Shown: positions 18,830 through 27,831, counted from the stretch's first letter. The stretch: DNA of 43,307 nucleotides from Rhodopseudomonas palustris (GCF_003226555.1 NZ_QKQS01000026.1:55927-99233), one strand, 5' to 3'. Notes: generated from the sequence alone by a model not told the origin. Program-made: numbers and translations.

Positions 18830-18935
18830 CGAGGTCTCCCGGGCTTTTGTCCCGCCGTGCGTCCGAAGGATTTCTCCCTTCGGGGGGCAGCTCTCGGACC
18901 AGCATCTGCGCACAGACCGGAACCCTAGCCGCCAA
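18830..18935 (-). ncRNA. Guanidine-I (ykkC) riboswitch aptamer
   Basis: Read on the minus strand, the three conserved blocks of the ykkC class appear in order: CUAGGGUUCCGG (18928-18917), GGUCCGAGAGC (18900-18890), and CACGGCGGGACAAAAGCCC followed by GGGAGA (ending near 18836). A variable stem (CCGAAGGG / CCUUCGG) lies between the second and third blocks. This class binds guanidinium and turns genes on. It ends 72 bases before the ATG of the binding-protein gene, in the correct orientation, and heads the operon for the importer, two DUF1989 proteins, the carboxylase and allophanate hydrolase. Confidence 0.95.
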
Positions 18936-18986
18936 CTCTGACTGAGATTGTTGCCTCAACTCACCGGCGTTTGGAAGTATTGCGCC

Positions 18987-19001
18987 GCACAAACAATGTG
19001 C
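18987..19001. promoter_or_regulatory. NtrC-like palindrome upstream of the guanidine operon
   Basis: GCAC-N7-GTGC (18987-18990 and 18998-19001) matches the spacing of the enterobacterial and rhizobial NtrC consensus. It lies about 50 bases upstream of the riboswitch aptamer, in the region shared with the divergent kinase gene. A second, overlapping repeat, CAAACAA / TTGTTTG, spans 18990-19020. I could not find a convincing sigma-54 -24/-12 element beside it, so binding is only suggested. Confidence 0.35.
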
Positions 19002-19142
19002 AGCGTGCGACGGTTGTTTGATCAATCTGGCGAGTCGATTGGCGTTACAGGTACGATCGTATGTTGCCGTTGCCCCGATCGGCGTCGACGCCAACCGGGC
19101 GTTTGGGCTAGGCTCGGACCATCAGGCTCAGCAGAGGCGAAG

Positions 19143-21533
19143 GTGAACGACAGGTTGTCGGCGTCGGAACAGGCGCTCATCGATCGGGAAAGAGAGCTGG
19201 CGGAGGTTCAGCGCATCGCCAAGGTCGGCGGTGTGGTGGTGGATCTGAGCGCCGGGTTCCGCAATCATCGGTCGCCGGAGTATCTGGCCATCCACGGCCT
19301 GCCGCCGGATGCTGTGAACGAAACCCACGAAGATTGGGTCAGCCGGCTTCACCCGGAGGACCGCGAACGCGCCGAGCGGCAGTTTCTCGATCTCATCAAG
19401 GGATCCTCCGATCGCTATTCGGCCGAATATCGGATCATCCGCCCGAACGACGGCGAGGTGCGCTGGATCGCGGCGGAAGGGCGGATCGAGCGCGATGCAT
19501 CGGGGCGTGCGGTGCGGATGGTCGGCGCGCATATCGACATCACCGACCGCGCGATCGCCCGCGAGATGCTGCGCGAAAGCGAGCAGCGCTTCAAGCTGAT
19601 TGCCGACAGCGCGCCGGTGCCGATCTGGGTGACGCGGCTCGATCGCACCCGCAGCTTCGCCAACCGTGCGTATTGCGATTTCATCGGGCTGCCCTACGAG
19701 GACGCGCTGCAGTTCGACTGGCGCAGCATCATCCATCCCGACGATGTCGCCGAAGTGGTGCGCAACAGCATTGCGGGCGAAGCCTCGCTGCAGCCGTTTG
19801 CGCTCGAAGGCCGCTACCGCCGCGCTGACGGGCAATGGCGGTGGATCAGGTCGGAGTCGCAACCGCGATGGGACCCGACCGGCCGTCACGTCGGCTTCAT
19901 CGGCGTGGCTCACGACATCACCTCCGCCAAACAGGCCGAGATCGACCTGCGCAATGTCAACGACACCCTGGAGCGGCTGATCGCGCAGCGCACCGCACAG
20001 TTGCATTCCAGCGAGTCGCAGCTACGCGCGATCCTGGAGACCACCAATCAGTATCAGGGTCTGCTCGATCTCAAGGGCCGGCTGCTCTACGTCAACGGCA
20101 CAGCACTGGCGGGCATCGCGGCTGAGCCGGCCCAAGTGCTCGGTGCGCTGTTCTGGAAGACGCCGTGGTTCGCCTCCGCGTCCGGAGCATCCGAGGCGAT
20201 CGAACGCGCGTTCCGCTCGGCGTGCGCGGGAGAGACCGCCCGTGTCGATTTGGAGCTGCCGCTCTCTGCCGGGTCGCGCCACATCGATTTCTCGCTGCGC
20301 CCCGTGTCGGACGCACAGGGCGGCATCATGGCCGTGCTGGCGGAAGGCATCGACTCCACCGAGCGCCGCCGCAACGAGGAGGCGCTGCGGCAGGCGCAGA
20401 AGATGGAGGCGGTCGGACAACTCACCGGCGGCGTCGCGCACGATTTCAACAACCTGCTCACGATCATCCGCTCGGCTGTGGATTTCCTGCGCCGGCGCGA
20501 TCTGCCGGAGGAGCGCCGCCGTCGCTATGTCGATGCGATCTCGGATACGGCCGACCGCGCCTCGAAGCTGACCGGCCAACTCCTGGCGTTCGCCCGGCGG
20601 CAGCCGCTGTCGCCGGTGGTGTTCGATGTTGCCGCCCAGGTCCAGAGCATCGCCAATCTGATCCGCCCGCTGGTCGGCAGCCGGGTCGAGATCGACGTCG
20701 ACACCGGATCGGGGCCGAACTACGCGATCGCGGATATCGGGCAGTTCGAAACCGCTTTGGTCAATCTTGCGGTCAATGGCCGCGACGCGATGAACGGCGA
20801 GGGGCGGCTGTCGATCGCGCTCCACCGCGTCGATGAAATCCCTCCGGTGCGGTCGCAGCCGGCGCGGCCGGGTGCGTTCGTGGCGGTTTCGGTCACCGAC
20901 AGCGGCAGCGGCATCGCGCCGAGTAATCTCGACGTGATCTTCGAGCCGTTCTTCACCACCAAAGAAGTCGGTCGCGGCACAGGTCTCGGCCTCAGTCAGG
21001 CGTTCGGCTTTGCCAAGCAGTCTGGCGGCGAGATCAGCGTGCACAGCACGCTAGGCGAGGGCGCGACGTTCACCGTCTATCTGCCGCAGGCGCAGGCTCC
21101 GGAGCAGATTGTAGCCGCGAAGCTGTCGCGCACCGATCCGGCCGGCGGTCTTGGTCATCGCATCCTGGTGGTAGAGGACAATGTCGAGGTCGGGAAGTTT
21201 TCGACCGAACTGCTGCAGGACCTCGGATACACCATCAAATGGACGAAGACCGCCGACGAAGCGCTGGCCGCCTTGGCCGAAGACGAGTTCGCGTTCGACC
21301 TGGTGTTCTCCGATGTGATCATGCCCGGCAAGAACGGCGTCGAACTAGCAACGATCGTGCGCGAGCGTTATCCCGGGCTGCCGGTGGTGCTGACCAGCGG
21401 CTACAGCAGCGTTCTGGCCGAGAATGCGCATCAGGGCTTCGAGCTGATTCAGAAACCGTATTCGGTGGAGGCGCTGTCGCGGGTGTTGCGGCGGGCGATT
21501 TCCGAGCGCAGGACACGGCCGACCGGAGAATGA
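19143..21533 (+). CDS. Hybrid sensor histidine kinase with three PAS domains
   Basis: A soluble-looking hybrid kinase of 796 residues with no transmembrane segment. Two clear PAS/PAC units (about 25-140 and 145-265, each ending in a GAHIDIT or GVAHDIT motif) are followed by a short coiled coil and a third PAS (about 300-415). Next comes a HisKA region with phospho-acceptor His433 in [11 protein letters not shown], an ATPase domain with N-box [11 protein letters not shown] and G-boxes DSGSGI and GRGTGLGLS, and a C-terminal receiver with Asp724 in FSDVIMPG. I chose the GTG at 19143 because AGAGG lies five bases upstream; the open frame extends 65 codons back toward the riboswitch region. The signal is unknown. 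It diverges from the guanidine operon. Confidence 0.9.
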   Translation: MNDRLSASEQALIDRERELAEVQRIAKVGGVVVDLSAGFRNHRSPEYLAIHGLPPDAVNETHEDWVSRLHPEDRERAERQFLDLIKGSSDRYSAEYRIIRPNDGEVRWIAAEGRIERDASGRAVRMVGAHIDITDRAIAREMLRESEQRFKLIADSAPVPIWVTRLDRTRSFANRAYCDFIGLPYEDALQFDWRSIIHPDDVAEVVRNSIAGEASLQPFALEGRYRRADGQWRWIRSESQPRWDPTGRHVGFIGVAHDITSAKQAEIDLRNVNDTLERLIAQRTAQLHSSESQLRAILETTNQYQGLLDLKGRLLYVNGTALAGIAAEPAQVLGALFWKTPWFASASGASEAIERAFRSACAGETARVDLELPLSAGSRHIDFSLRPVSDAQGGIMAVLAEGIDSTERRRNEEALRQAQKMEAVGQLTGGVAHDFNNLLTIIRSAVDFLRRRDLPEERRRRYVDAISDTADRASKLTGQLLAFARRQPLSPVVFDVAAQVQSIANLIRPLVGSRVEIDVDTGSGPNYAIADIGQFETALVNLAVNGRDAMNGEGRLSIALHRVDEIPPVRSQPARPGAFVAVSVTDSGSGIAPSNLDVIFEPFFTTKEVGRGTGLGLSQAFGFAKQSGGEISVHSTLGEGATFTVYLPQAQAPEQIVAAKLSRTDPAGGLGHRILVVEDNVEVGKFSTELLQDLGYTIKWTKTADEALAALAEDEFAFDLVFSDVIMPGKNGVELATIVRERYPGLPVVLTSGYSSVLAENAHQGFELIQKPYSVEALSRVLRRAISERRTRPTGE

Positions 21534-21554
21534 GGTCGCGGGCGGCGGACGAAC

Positions 21555-22349
21555 TCACATCATCAGCGGCGTCGCCTCTTCGGCCATCGCTTTGAGCAGT
21601 GGCAGGAAACGGTCGATCATCTCGCCGGTGGTGATGCGGTCGACATGGGCGCCGATATTGGCGGCGGCGACGATGGTGCCGTCGTAGCGGCGGATCGGCA
21701 CCGCGACCGAGCGGAAGCCGGGCTCGGCTTCGCGGTCGACCAGCGAGTAGCCTTTGGTCCGATCGGCGATGATGGTGGCAATCACCGTCTGTTTGTCGAC
21801 GATGGTGTCTTCGGTCTGCTTGGTCAGCGTCATGCCGTTGATGGTCGCGGTCAGCTCGTTGTTGTCGAGCCGGCTGAGCAGCACGCGGCCGACCGAAGTG
21901 CAGAACAGCGGCAGCCGATAGCCGAGATCGATCCCGGCCGAGAACACCCGCGCCGGACTGGCGCGCGCCACGAACACCGCATCGTCGCCGTCGAGAATGG
22001 CGAGCGAGCAGACTTCCTTGGCGCCGGCCGACACCCGATCCATCAGCGGCTGCAGCACCGCGCTGATCTGGTTCGACGCCAGATACGCCGACGCGAGGCC
22101 AAGGACGCGCGGCGTCAATGCGAACAGCCGGTCGTCGCTGCTGACGTAGCCGGCACTCTGCAATGTCAGCAGGATGCGCCGCGCGGTCGCTCGCGGCAGA
22201 TCGCACGCTTTGGCGACATCGCTCAGCGTCATCGGCCGCTTCTCGGCGCCGAACGCCTCGATTACCCGCAGGCCGCGCGACAGGCTCTCGATGAACTCGG
22301 CGCTCTCGGTCGGGGCATCCTTGGCGGCGGGGCGTTTCAGCTTGGGCAT
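21555..22349 (-). CDS. IclR-family transcriptional regulator (PcaR/PobR-like)
   Basis: A 264-residue regulator with an N-terminal winged helix (about 22-85: LSRGLRVIEAFGAEKRPMTLSDVAKACDLPRATARRILLTLQSAGYV) and a C-terminal IclR effector domain. It carries the family signature REAEPGFRSVAVPIRR near residue 210. Members of the PcaR/PobR/CatR branch respond to aromatic or other carboxylate intermediates. The gene is divergent from the Rieske oxygenase operon across a 360-base region with two GTTCG-N5-CGAAC palindromes, which makes it the likely regulator of that operon and of itself. Its ribosome site is weak. Confidence 0.93.
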   Translation of the reverse strand: MPKLKRPAAKDAPTESAEFIESLSRGLRVIEAFGAEKRPMTLSDVAKACDLPRATARRILLTLQSAGYVSSDDRLFALTPRVLGLASAYLASNQISAVLQPLMDRVSAGAKEVCSLAILDGDDAVFVARASPARVFSAGIDLGYRLPLFCTSVGRVLLSRLDNNELTATINGMTLTKQTEDTIVDKQTVIATIIADRTKGYSLVDREAEPGFRSVAVPIRRYDGTIVAAANIGAHVDRITTGEMIDRFLPLLKAMAEEATPLMM

Positions 22350-22428
22350 AAGCGGTACTTTAGTGTGGGGTTGCGGGCGAGCCCTATAGCAAGTCTCCGC
22401 GACCTATGGGCGCTGAGCTATACGATTG

Positions 22429-22443
22429 TTCGTTATGCGAACA
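22429..22443. promoter_or_regulatory. IclR-type operator candidate, site 1
   Basis: The palindrome GTTCG-TTATG-CGAAC has five-base arms and a five-base spacer, 80 bases upstream of the IclR gene start. The 15-base length and GTTCG arms resemble PcaR/PobR-type operators. It is followed by a further GTTCG half-site at 22448-22452. Confidence 0.55.
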
Positions 22444-22553
22444 CAAGTTCGTCGAAGCAGTCAGCGGGTGCCATCCTCGTAGGCAGCAACCGCGGAGAAT
22501 TTGCTCTTGCACGATTTGCTCTTTAGAGGCAGTTTCATTCTAAACGAACGAAT

Positions 22554-22568
22554 GTTCGTCTATCGAAC
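22554..22568. promoter_or_regulatory. IclR-type operator candidate, site 2
   Basis: GTTCG-TCTAT-CGAAC has the same arms and spacing as the site 125 bases to the left. It overlaps a second palindrome, ACGAAC-GAAT-GTTCGT (22544-22559). It lies 142 bases upstream of the Rieske gene start, on that gene's side of the divergent region. The rest of the 360-base intergenic region (22350-22709) shows no other gene. Confidence 0.55.
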
Positions 22569-22709
22569 GTTTTGCTGTGCAGGGCGAATGATGGTCAGGA
22601 TCAATGTCAGCGGCTATGGCACCCGCAAGCTGCTGCGCCCGCCGACCGCGATCGCTTCTGCGCTCACAAGAAGGCAGCCGGCGGAGGCTGCGCGAAGGAG
22701 GCCAACGCC

Positions 22710-24068
22710 ATGATGAGCCAGGAACAGAATGATCTGATCACCCGGGTCGGGCCGGGGACGCCTTGCGGCAAGCTGATGCGCGCCTACTGGCAGCCGGCCG
22801 CGCTGGTCGACGAGCTGGAAGGCGAGCGGCCGATCCGGCCGGTGCGTCTGCTCGGCGAAGACTTCGTGCTGTTCAAGGACGAGCAGGGCCGCTACGGCCT
22901 GATTGATCGCGACTGCCCGCATCGTGGCGCCGATCTGGCGTTCGGCCGTCTTGAAGGCGGCGGCCTGCGCTGCGCCTTTCATGGTTGGCTGTTCGACGTC
23001 GACGGCAACTGCATCGACACCCCCGCCGAGCCGGCCGGCTCGCCGCTGTGCAAGAACATCAAGCAGCGCGCGTTTCCGGTGGTCGCCAAGGGCGGCATCC
23101 TGTGGGCCTATCTCGGCGCGGGCGAGCCGCCGGCATTTCCGGAGATCGATTGCTTCATCGCCCCCGACACCCATGTGTTCGCGTTCAAGGGGCTGATGGA
23201 ATGCAACTGGCTGCAGGCGCTGGAGGTCGGCATCGACCCGGCGCACGCCTCGTTCCTGCACCGCTTCTTCGAGGATGAGGACACCTCGCAGGCCTACGGC
23301 AAGCAATTCCGCGGCGCCTCGGCGGGCAGCGATCTGCCGATGACCAAGGTGCTGCGCGAATATGATCGCCCGATCATCAATGTCGAGCACACCGAATACG
23401 GTCTGCGGCTGATCGCGCTGCGCGAGATCGACGACGAACGCACCCACGTCCGCGTCACCAATCAGCTGTTTCCGCACGGCTTCGTCATCCCGATGAGCAC
23501 CGAGATGACGATCACGCAGTGGCACGTCCCAGTCGACGACACCCACTGCTACTGGTACGCGATTTTCACCAGCTACGCTGCGCCGGTCGACAAGGTGAAG
23601 ATGCGCGATCAGCGCCTCGAGCTGTACGAGCTGCCGGACTACAAGTCGCGCAAGAACAAGACCAACGATTACGGTTTCGATCCGCACGAGCAGGCGACCG
23701 CGACTTACACCGGCATGGGGCTCGACATCAACGTCCACGACCAGTGGGCGGTTGAGTCGATGGGCGCGATCCAGGATCGCACCCGCGAGCATCTCGGCCA
23801 GAGCGACAAGGCGATCATCCAGTATCGCCGGCTGCTGCGCCAGGAAATCGAAAAGGCCGCCTCCGGCGCCAGGCCGTTGCTCGCCCTCGACGAGGCCGCT
23901 GCGCGCGCGATCCAGGGGCCGGCGACGATGGACGGCATCGGCCCGAGCCGCGGCTGGGAAACCTATTGGATGGAGGTCGACGTCAAGCGGCGCCGCGGTG
24001 CGCCATGGGCCGCGCCGGTGCCGTCCGAGATCGCCGCCAAGGTCCCGCATCTGACGGCCGCAGAATGA
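22710..24068 (+). CDS. Rieske non-haem iron oxygenase, alpha subunit
   Basis: A 452-residue oxygenase component of the phthalate-4,5-dioxygenase / LigX-like branch, probably hydroxylating or demethylating an aromatic or amine-bearing substrate with O2. The Rieske [2Fe-2S] ligands are Cys69-Pro-His71 and Cys88-x2-His91; the catalytic iron site is Asp176-Pro-Ala-His179-x4-His184. The ATG at 22710 (MMSQEQNDLITRVGPGTPCG) has GGAGG at an eight-base spacing; upstream ATGs lack this. Its stop overlaps the start of the glutamine-synthetase-like gene (ATGA). No reductase or ferredoxin gene is present nearby, so electrons must come from elsewhere in the genome. Confidence 0.92.
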   Translation: MMSQEQNDLITRVGPGTPCGKLMRAYWQPAALVDELEGERPIRPVRLLGEDFVLFKDEQGRYGLIDRDCPHRGADLAFGRLEGGGLRCAFHGWLFDVDGNCIDTPAEPAGSPLCKNIKQRAFPVVAKGGILWAYLGAGEPPAFPEIDCFIAPDTHVFAFKGLMECNWLQALEVGIDPAHASFLHRFFEDEDTSQAYGKQFRGASAGSDLPMTKVLREYDRPIINVEHTEYGLRLIALREIDDERTHVRVTNQLFPHGFVIPMSTEMTITQWHVPVDDTHCYWYAIFTSYAAPVDKVKMRDQRLELYELPDYKSRKNKTNDYGFDPHEQATATYTGMGLDINVHDQWAVESMGAIQDRTREHLGQSDKAIIQYRRLLRQEIEKAASGARPLLALDEAAARAIQGPATMDGIGPSRGWETYWMEVDVKRRRGAPWAAPVPSEIAAKVPHLTAAE

Positions 24069-25525
24069 ACGTGCACCAGCGATACGCAACGGGCGACAGC
24101 CTGGCGGCCCGGCACGGGCTGTGGTCCGAGGAGCAGATCGATGCGGCGGCGCGGGTCCGCCGCATCGCCGAGGAGCAGGGGCTCGAGACCATCCGGTTCT
24201 CGTTCCCCGATCAGCACGGCATCCTGCGCGGCAAGACGTTGGTGGCGTCCGAAGCGCTGAACTGCCTCGACAGCGGCGCCACCATCACCACCACGATGCT
24301 GGCCAAGGACACCTCGCACAAGACGGTGTTTCCAGTGTTCCAAGCCGGCGGCGGCTTCGGCATGTCGGAGATGCAGGGCGGCGCCGACGTCGTCATGCTG
24401 CCGGACCCGACGACGTTCCGCGTATTGCCGTGGGCGCCGACCACCGGCTGGGTGCTGTGCGATCTGTATTTCGCGGACGGCCGCCCGGTGCAGTTCGCGA
24501 CCCGCGGCATCTATCGCTCGGTGCTGCAGAAGCTCGCCGACCGCGGCTACGACTACAAGGCGGGGCTCGAGGTCGAGTTTCACGTCTTCAAGGTCGAAGA
24601 CTCCAAGATGCGGCCGGAGCATGCCGGCCAGCCCGGCGAACCGCCGAGCGTGAGTCTCTTGTCGCACGGCTATCAGTATCTCACCGAGCAGCGCTACGAT
24701 CAGATGGAGCCGGTGCTTGAACTGATCCGCCGCGACGTCGTCGCGCTCGGCCTGCCGCTGCGTTCGATCGAGGTCGAGTTCGGCCCGAGCCAGTGCGAGT
24801 TCACGTTCCAGCCGACGGTGGGGCTGCTGCCGGCCGACCTGATGGTGCTGTTCCGCGCCGCGGTGAAGCAGATCTGCCGCCGGCACGGTTATCACGCCAC
24901 CTTCATGTGCCGGCCGCGGATTCCCAACGTGGTGTCGTCGGGCTGGCATCTGCACCAGTCGCTGGTGGCGCGCGACGGCGGCGGCAATGCCTTCATGTCG
25001 GATAGCGATGTGCTGTCGGATTTCGGCAGGCACTATCTGGCCGGCCTGATGACCCACGCCCGCGCCGCGACCGTGTTCACCACGCCGACCATCAACGGCT
25101 ACAAGCGTTATCGCTCCTACTCGCTGGCGCCGGATCGGGCGATCTGGGGCCGGGACAATCGCGGCGTGATGTTGCGCGTGTTGGGCGGGCCGGGCGACAA
25201 GGCGACCCGGATCGAGAACCGCGTCGGCGAGCCGGCCGCCAATCCGTATCTGTATATGTCGTCGCAGATCCTGTCCGGCCTCGACGGCGTCGATCGCAAG
25301 CTCGATCCCGGCCCCTCCGCGGATACCCCCTACGAGACCAAGGCGGATCTGCTGCCGAAATCGCTGCGCGAGGCGATCTTCGCGCTGCGCGACGATCCGT
25401 TCTTCCGCACCGCGCTGGGCGACGAGTTCGTCGACTATTATACCTTCATCAAGAATGCCGAGATCGAGCGTTTCCAGGCCGAAGTGACGGAATGGGAGCA
25501 GCGCGAATATTTCGAAATGTTCTGA
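24065..25525 (+). CDS. Glutamine-synthetase-like gamma-glutamyl ligase
   Basis: A 486-residue glutamine synthetase superfamily member that is not a housekeeping GlnA. It keeps the metal and ATP residues (Glu169 and Glu171 in GLEVEFHVF, Glu236 and Glu238 in EVEFGPSQCEF, and His295-Leu-His297 in SSGWHLHQS) and the arginine-rich RIENRVGEPAANPYLYMSS. No GlnB-style adenylylation tyrosine motif is evident. Such catabolic homologues (PuuA, IpuC, gamma-glutamylanilide synthase) join glutamate to an amine before oxidation. It is translationally coupled to the Rieske oxygenase (ATGA overlap) and followed by a Liv-type importer, which suggests a shared substrate. The true amine is unknown. Confidence 0.85.
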   Translation: MNVHQRYATGDSLAARHGLWSEEQIDAAARVRRIAEEQGLETIRFSFPDQHGILRGKTLVASEALNCLDSGATITTTMLAKDTSHKTVFPVFQAGGGFGMSEMQGGADVVMLPDPTTFRVLPWAPTTGWVLCDLYFADGRPVQFATRGIYRSVLQKLADRGYDYKAGLEVEFHVFKVEDSKMRPEHAGQPGEPPSVSLLSHGYQYLTEQRYDQMEPVLELIRRDVVALGLPLRSIEVEFGPSQCEFTFQPTVGLLPADLMVLFRAAVKQICRRHGYHATFMCRPRIPNVVSSGWHLHQSLVARDGGGNAFMSDSDVLSDFGRHYLAGLMTHARAATVFTTPTINGYKRYRSYSLAPDRAIWGRDNRGVMLRVLGGPGDKATRIENRVGEPAANPYLYMSSQILSGLDGVDRKLDPGPSADTPYETKADLLPKSLREAIFALRDDPFFRTALGDEFVDYYTFIKNAEIERFQAEVTEWEQREYFEMF

Positions 25526-25576
25526 GCATCGAACCGAACGCAAAATAACCGGATCAGGCAGAGGAGAGGGAGACGG

Positions 25577-26752
25577 ATGGTGAAAGCACTCGGGTGGCTG
25601 TGCGCAGCCGCGGCGATTTCGTTCAGTGTCGGTGCGGCGCAGGCCGATACCATCAAGGTCGGCGTGATCGGCACCATGTCGGGGCCGTATGCGCTGTTCG
25701 GCCAGAACTATAAAATGGGCATCGACGCCTGGGTCGCCGAGCACGGCAACAAGGTCGGCGGCCACACCGTCGAGTTCGTCTATCGCGATGAGGTCTCGCC
25801 GAACCCGGCGCAATCCAAGGCGCTGGCGCAGGAGCTGATCGTCAAGGAGAAGGTGCAGTACATCGCCGGCCTGTATTTCACGCCGAACGCGATGGCGGTG
25901 GCGCCGCTGCTGCAGGAAGCCAAGGTGCCGATGGTGGTCATGAACGCGGCCACTTCGTCGATCACCGAGAAGAGCCCGTACATCGTCCGCACCTCGTTTA
26001 CGATGTTCCAGAACACGGTGCCGGCCGCCAAGGTCGCCAAGCAGAAGGGCGCCACCAAGGTCGCGATCGCGGTCAGCGATTACGGTCCGGGTATCGATGC
26101 CGAAACCGCGTTCAAGAAGACCTTCGAAGCCGAAGGCGGCAAGGTCGTCGAGGCGGTGCGGATGCCGCTCGCCACGACCGATTTCGGTCCGATCATGCAG
26201 CGCATCAAGGATTCGGGCGCCGACATGATCTTCACCTTCCTGCCCGCCGGTCCGCCGACGCTCGGTTTCGTCAAGGCCTATATCGACAACGGCCTGAAGG
26301 CAGGGGGTGTCAAGCTGATGTCGACCGGCGACGTCGTCACCGAGCCCGATCTGCCGAACATCGGCGATGCCGGCATCGGCATCCTGTCGACCTATCACTA
26401 TGCGGTGTCGCACGACTCGCCCGAGAACAAGGCGTTTCTGGCTCAGCTCGAAAAGGGCGGCGCCAAGCTCAGCGACGTCACAATGACGTCGGTCGCCGCC
26501 TATGACGGCGCCCGCCTGATCTACAAGATGATCGAGGCGACCGGCGGCAAGCAGGATCCCGAGAAGGCGATCGCGGCGGTCAAGGGCATGAAGTGGACCA
26601 GCCCGCGCGGCCCGGTGTCGATCGATCCGACCACTCGCCACATCACCCAGAACGTCTATCTGCGCGAAGTGGTGAAGCAGGACGGCAAGCTGATCAACAA
26701 GGAGATCGAGACCTTCAAGGATCAGCCGGACTGGGGACTGGTTAAGCAGTAA
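25577..26752 (+). CDS. Liv-type ABC importer substrate-binding protein
   Basis: A 391-residue periplasmic binding protein (type I fold, Peripla_BP_6) with a Sec signal peptide cleaved after AQA near residue 23. The mature start is DTIKVGVIGTMSGPYALFGQNYKMGIDAWVAEHGNKVGG. Members bind branched-chain amino acids, aromatic acids or amides. The ATG at 25577 follows GAGGAGAGGGAG, a strong ribosome site. It lies 51 bases downstream of the glutamine-synthetase-like gene and is likely in the same transcript. The closest functional analogues by context are importers for aromatic acids, but specificity is not readable here. Confidence 0.92.
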   Translation: MVKALGWLCAAAAISFSVGAAQADTIKVGVIGTMSGPYALFGQNYKMGIDAWVAEHGNKVGGHTVEFVYRDEVSPNPAQSKALAQELIVKEKVQYIAGLYFTPNAMAVAPLLQEAKVPMVVMNAATSSITEKSPYIVRTSFTMFQNTVPAAKVAKQKGATKVAIAVSDYGPGIDAETAFKKTFEAEGGKVVEAVRMPLATTDFGPIMQRIKDSGADMIFTFLPAGPPTLGFVKAYIDNGLKAGGVKLMSTGDVVTEPDLPNIGDAGIGILSTYHYAVSHDSPENKAFLAQLEKGGAKLSDVTMTSVAAYDGARLIYKMIEATGGKQDPEKAIAAVKGMKWTSPRGPVSIDPTTRHITQNVYLREVVKQDGKLINKEIETFKDQPDWGLVKQ

Positions 26753-26964
26753 GCCGAAACTTTGGGCCCTTCGCGCCTTCGTTCGTGACTTGGCGTGGAG
26801 GGCCCTGCTCGACTATAGCGTCTTCCAGTTAAGCGGATCGCGATCCGCGCGAGGAAGGCGCGTCAAAATTCGACGGTTGTCGCGCCCAGTGGAGTCGGGA
26901 GTGAGGTTGTGGAGGCTGAATTGAATCGAACCAGATCGGCGACGTCCGCTTGGGCGGCTCTGTG

Positions 26965-27831
26965 ATGCGGACGATTCTCGGAATCCTGCCGGACGCTCTC
27001 GCCTACGGCATGGTGCTGTTCACGATCTCGATCGGTTTGTCGATCATGATGGGCCTGATGCGGGTGGTCAATCTCGCACACGGCGCATTTGCGATGATTG
27101 GCGGCTACTTCGCCTCGTTTGCGCTGACCTCGCTCGGCGTGTCGTATCCGATCGCGATCCTGATCGCGGTGATCGGCGCGGTCGTGATATCTGTGCCGTT
27201 CGAGTTTCTGCTGTATCGCCGGATCTATCGTCGCTCCGACGAACTGACCCAGATCCTGCTGACGATCGGCATCACTTTCTTCATCGTCGGCGTGGCGAAC
27301 TACATCTTCGGGCCAACGTCAAAGCCGATTCCGCTGCCGGAGATGCTGAAGGGGCCGTTCGATCTCGGATACCGCATGATCCCGGCGCACCGGCTGTTCG
27401 TGATCGGCTGCGGCGTCGTCACCGCGGTGGCGCTCTGGCTGCTGATCGAGAAAACGGAATTTGGCGTCCGGCTACGCGCCGCGGTGGACAATGGCGACAT
27501 GGCCGAGGCGCTCGGTATCCGTACCCAGATTGTCTATTCGGTGACCTTCGCGCTTGCGGTCGGGCTCGCGGCATTCGGCGGCGTAGTCGGCGCCGAGCTA
27601 CTGCCGGTCGAGCCGTTCTACGCGCTGCGCTACATGGTGACGTTCCTGGTCGTGGTCTCGGTCGGCGGGGCCGGCTCGGTCACGGGTGCGATGGCAGCGT
27701 CGCTGCTGCTCGGTCTCGCCGATACCACGGGCAAGTATCTGGCGCCGGAATACGGCGAGTTCTTCTTCTATGTCGCGGTGATCGTGATCGTCTACATCTT
27801 CCCCCACGGCCTGTTCGGAAAGGCGCACTGA
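26965..27831 (+). CDS. Liv-type ABC importer permease (LivH type)
   Basis: A 288-residue membrane protein with about eight hydrophobic segments and the LivH pattern: SIGLSIMMGLMRVVNLAHGAFAMIGGYFA at the start and VVVSVGGAGSVTGAMAASLLLG near the end. The ATG at 26965 is preferred over a TTG 15 bases upstream; both have a weak ribosome site. The 212-base gap after the binding protein holds a GGGCCC pair (26764-26769, 26801-26806) that could form an imperfect hairpin, but no clear promoter or terminator. It is followed after two bases by the second permease. Confidence 0.92.
   Translation: MRTILGILPDALAYGMVLFTISIGLSIMMGLMRVVNLAHGAFAMIGGYFASFALTSLGVSYPIAILIAVIGAVVISVPFEFLLYRRIYRRSDELTQILLTIGITFFIVGVANYIFGPTSKPIPLPEMLKGPFDLGYRMIPAHRLFVIGCGVVTAVALWLLIEKTEFGVRLRAAVDNGDMAEALGIRTQIVYSVTFALAVGLAAFGGVVGAELLPVEPFYALRYMVTFLVVVSVGGAGSVTGAMAASLLLGLADTTGKYLAPEYGEFFFYVAVIVIVYIFPHGLFGKAH

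Noticed and set aside
19018-19025. TTGATCAA as an Fnr/FixK box
   Set aside because: The Fnr consensus needs TTGAT-N4-ATCAA; this eight-base palindrome lacks the spacer. The same applies to the copy at 5585-5592.
18936-19060. Sigma-54 promoter near the NtrC-like site
   Set aside because: No TGGCAC-N5-TTGC-type pair with correct spacing was found on either strand; the nearest, on the plus strand, has GG in place of GC.
18948-19142. Earlier ATG start for the hybrid kinase
   Set aside because: It would place coding sequence in the divergent regulatory region; the added residues match no PAS pattern, and the GTG at 19143 has a good ribosome site.
26753-26964. Terminator or internal promoter between the Liv binding protein and its permease
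   Set aside because: The GGGCCC pair forms only an imperfect hairpin with a long loop and no T-run, and no clear promoter elements are seen.
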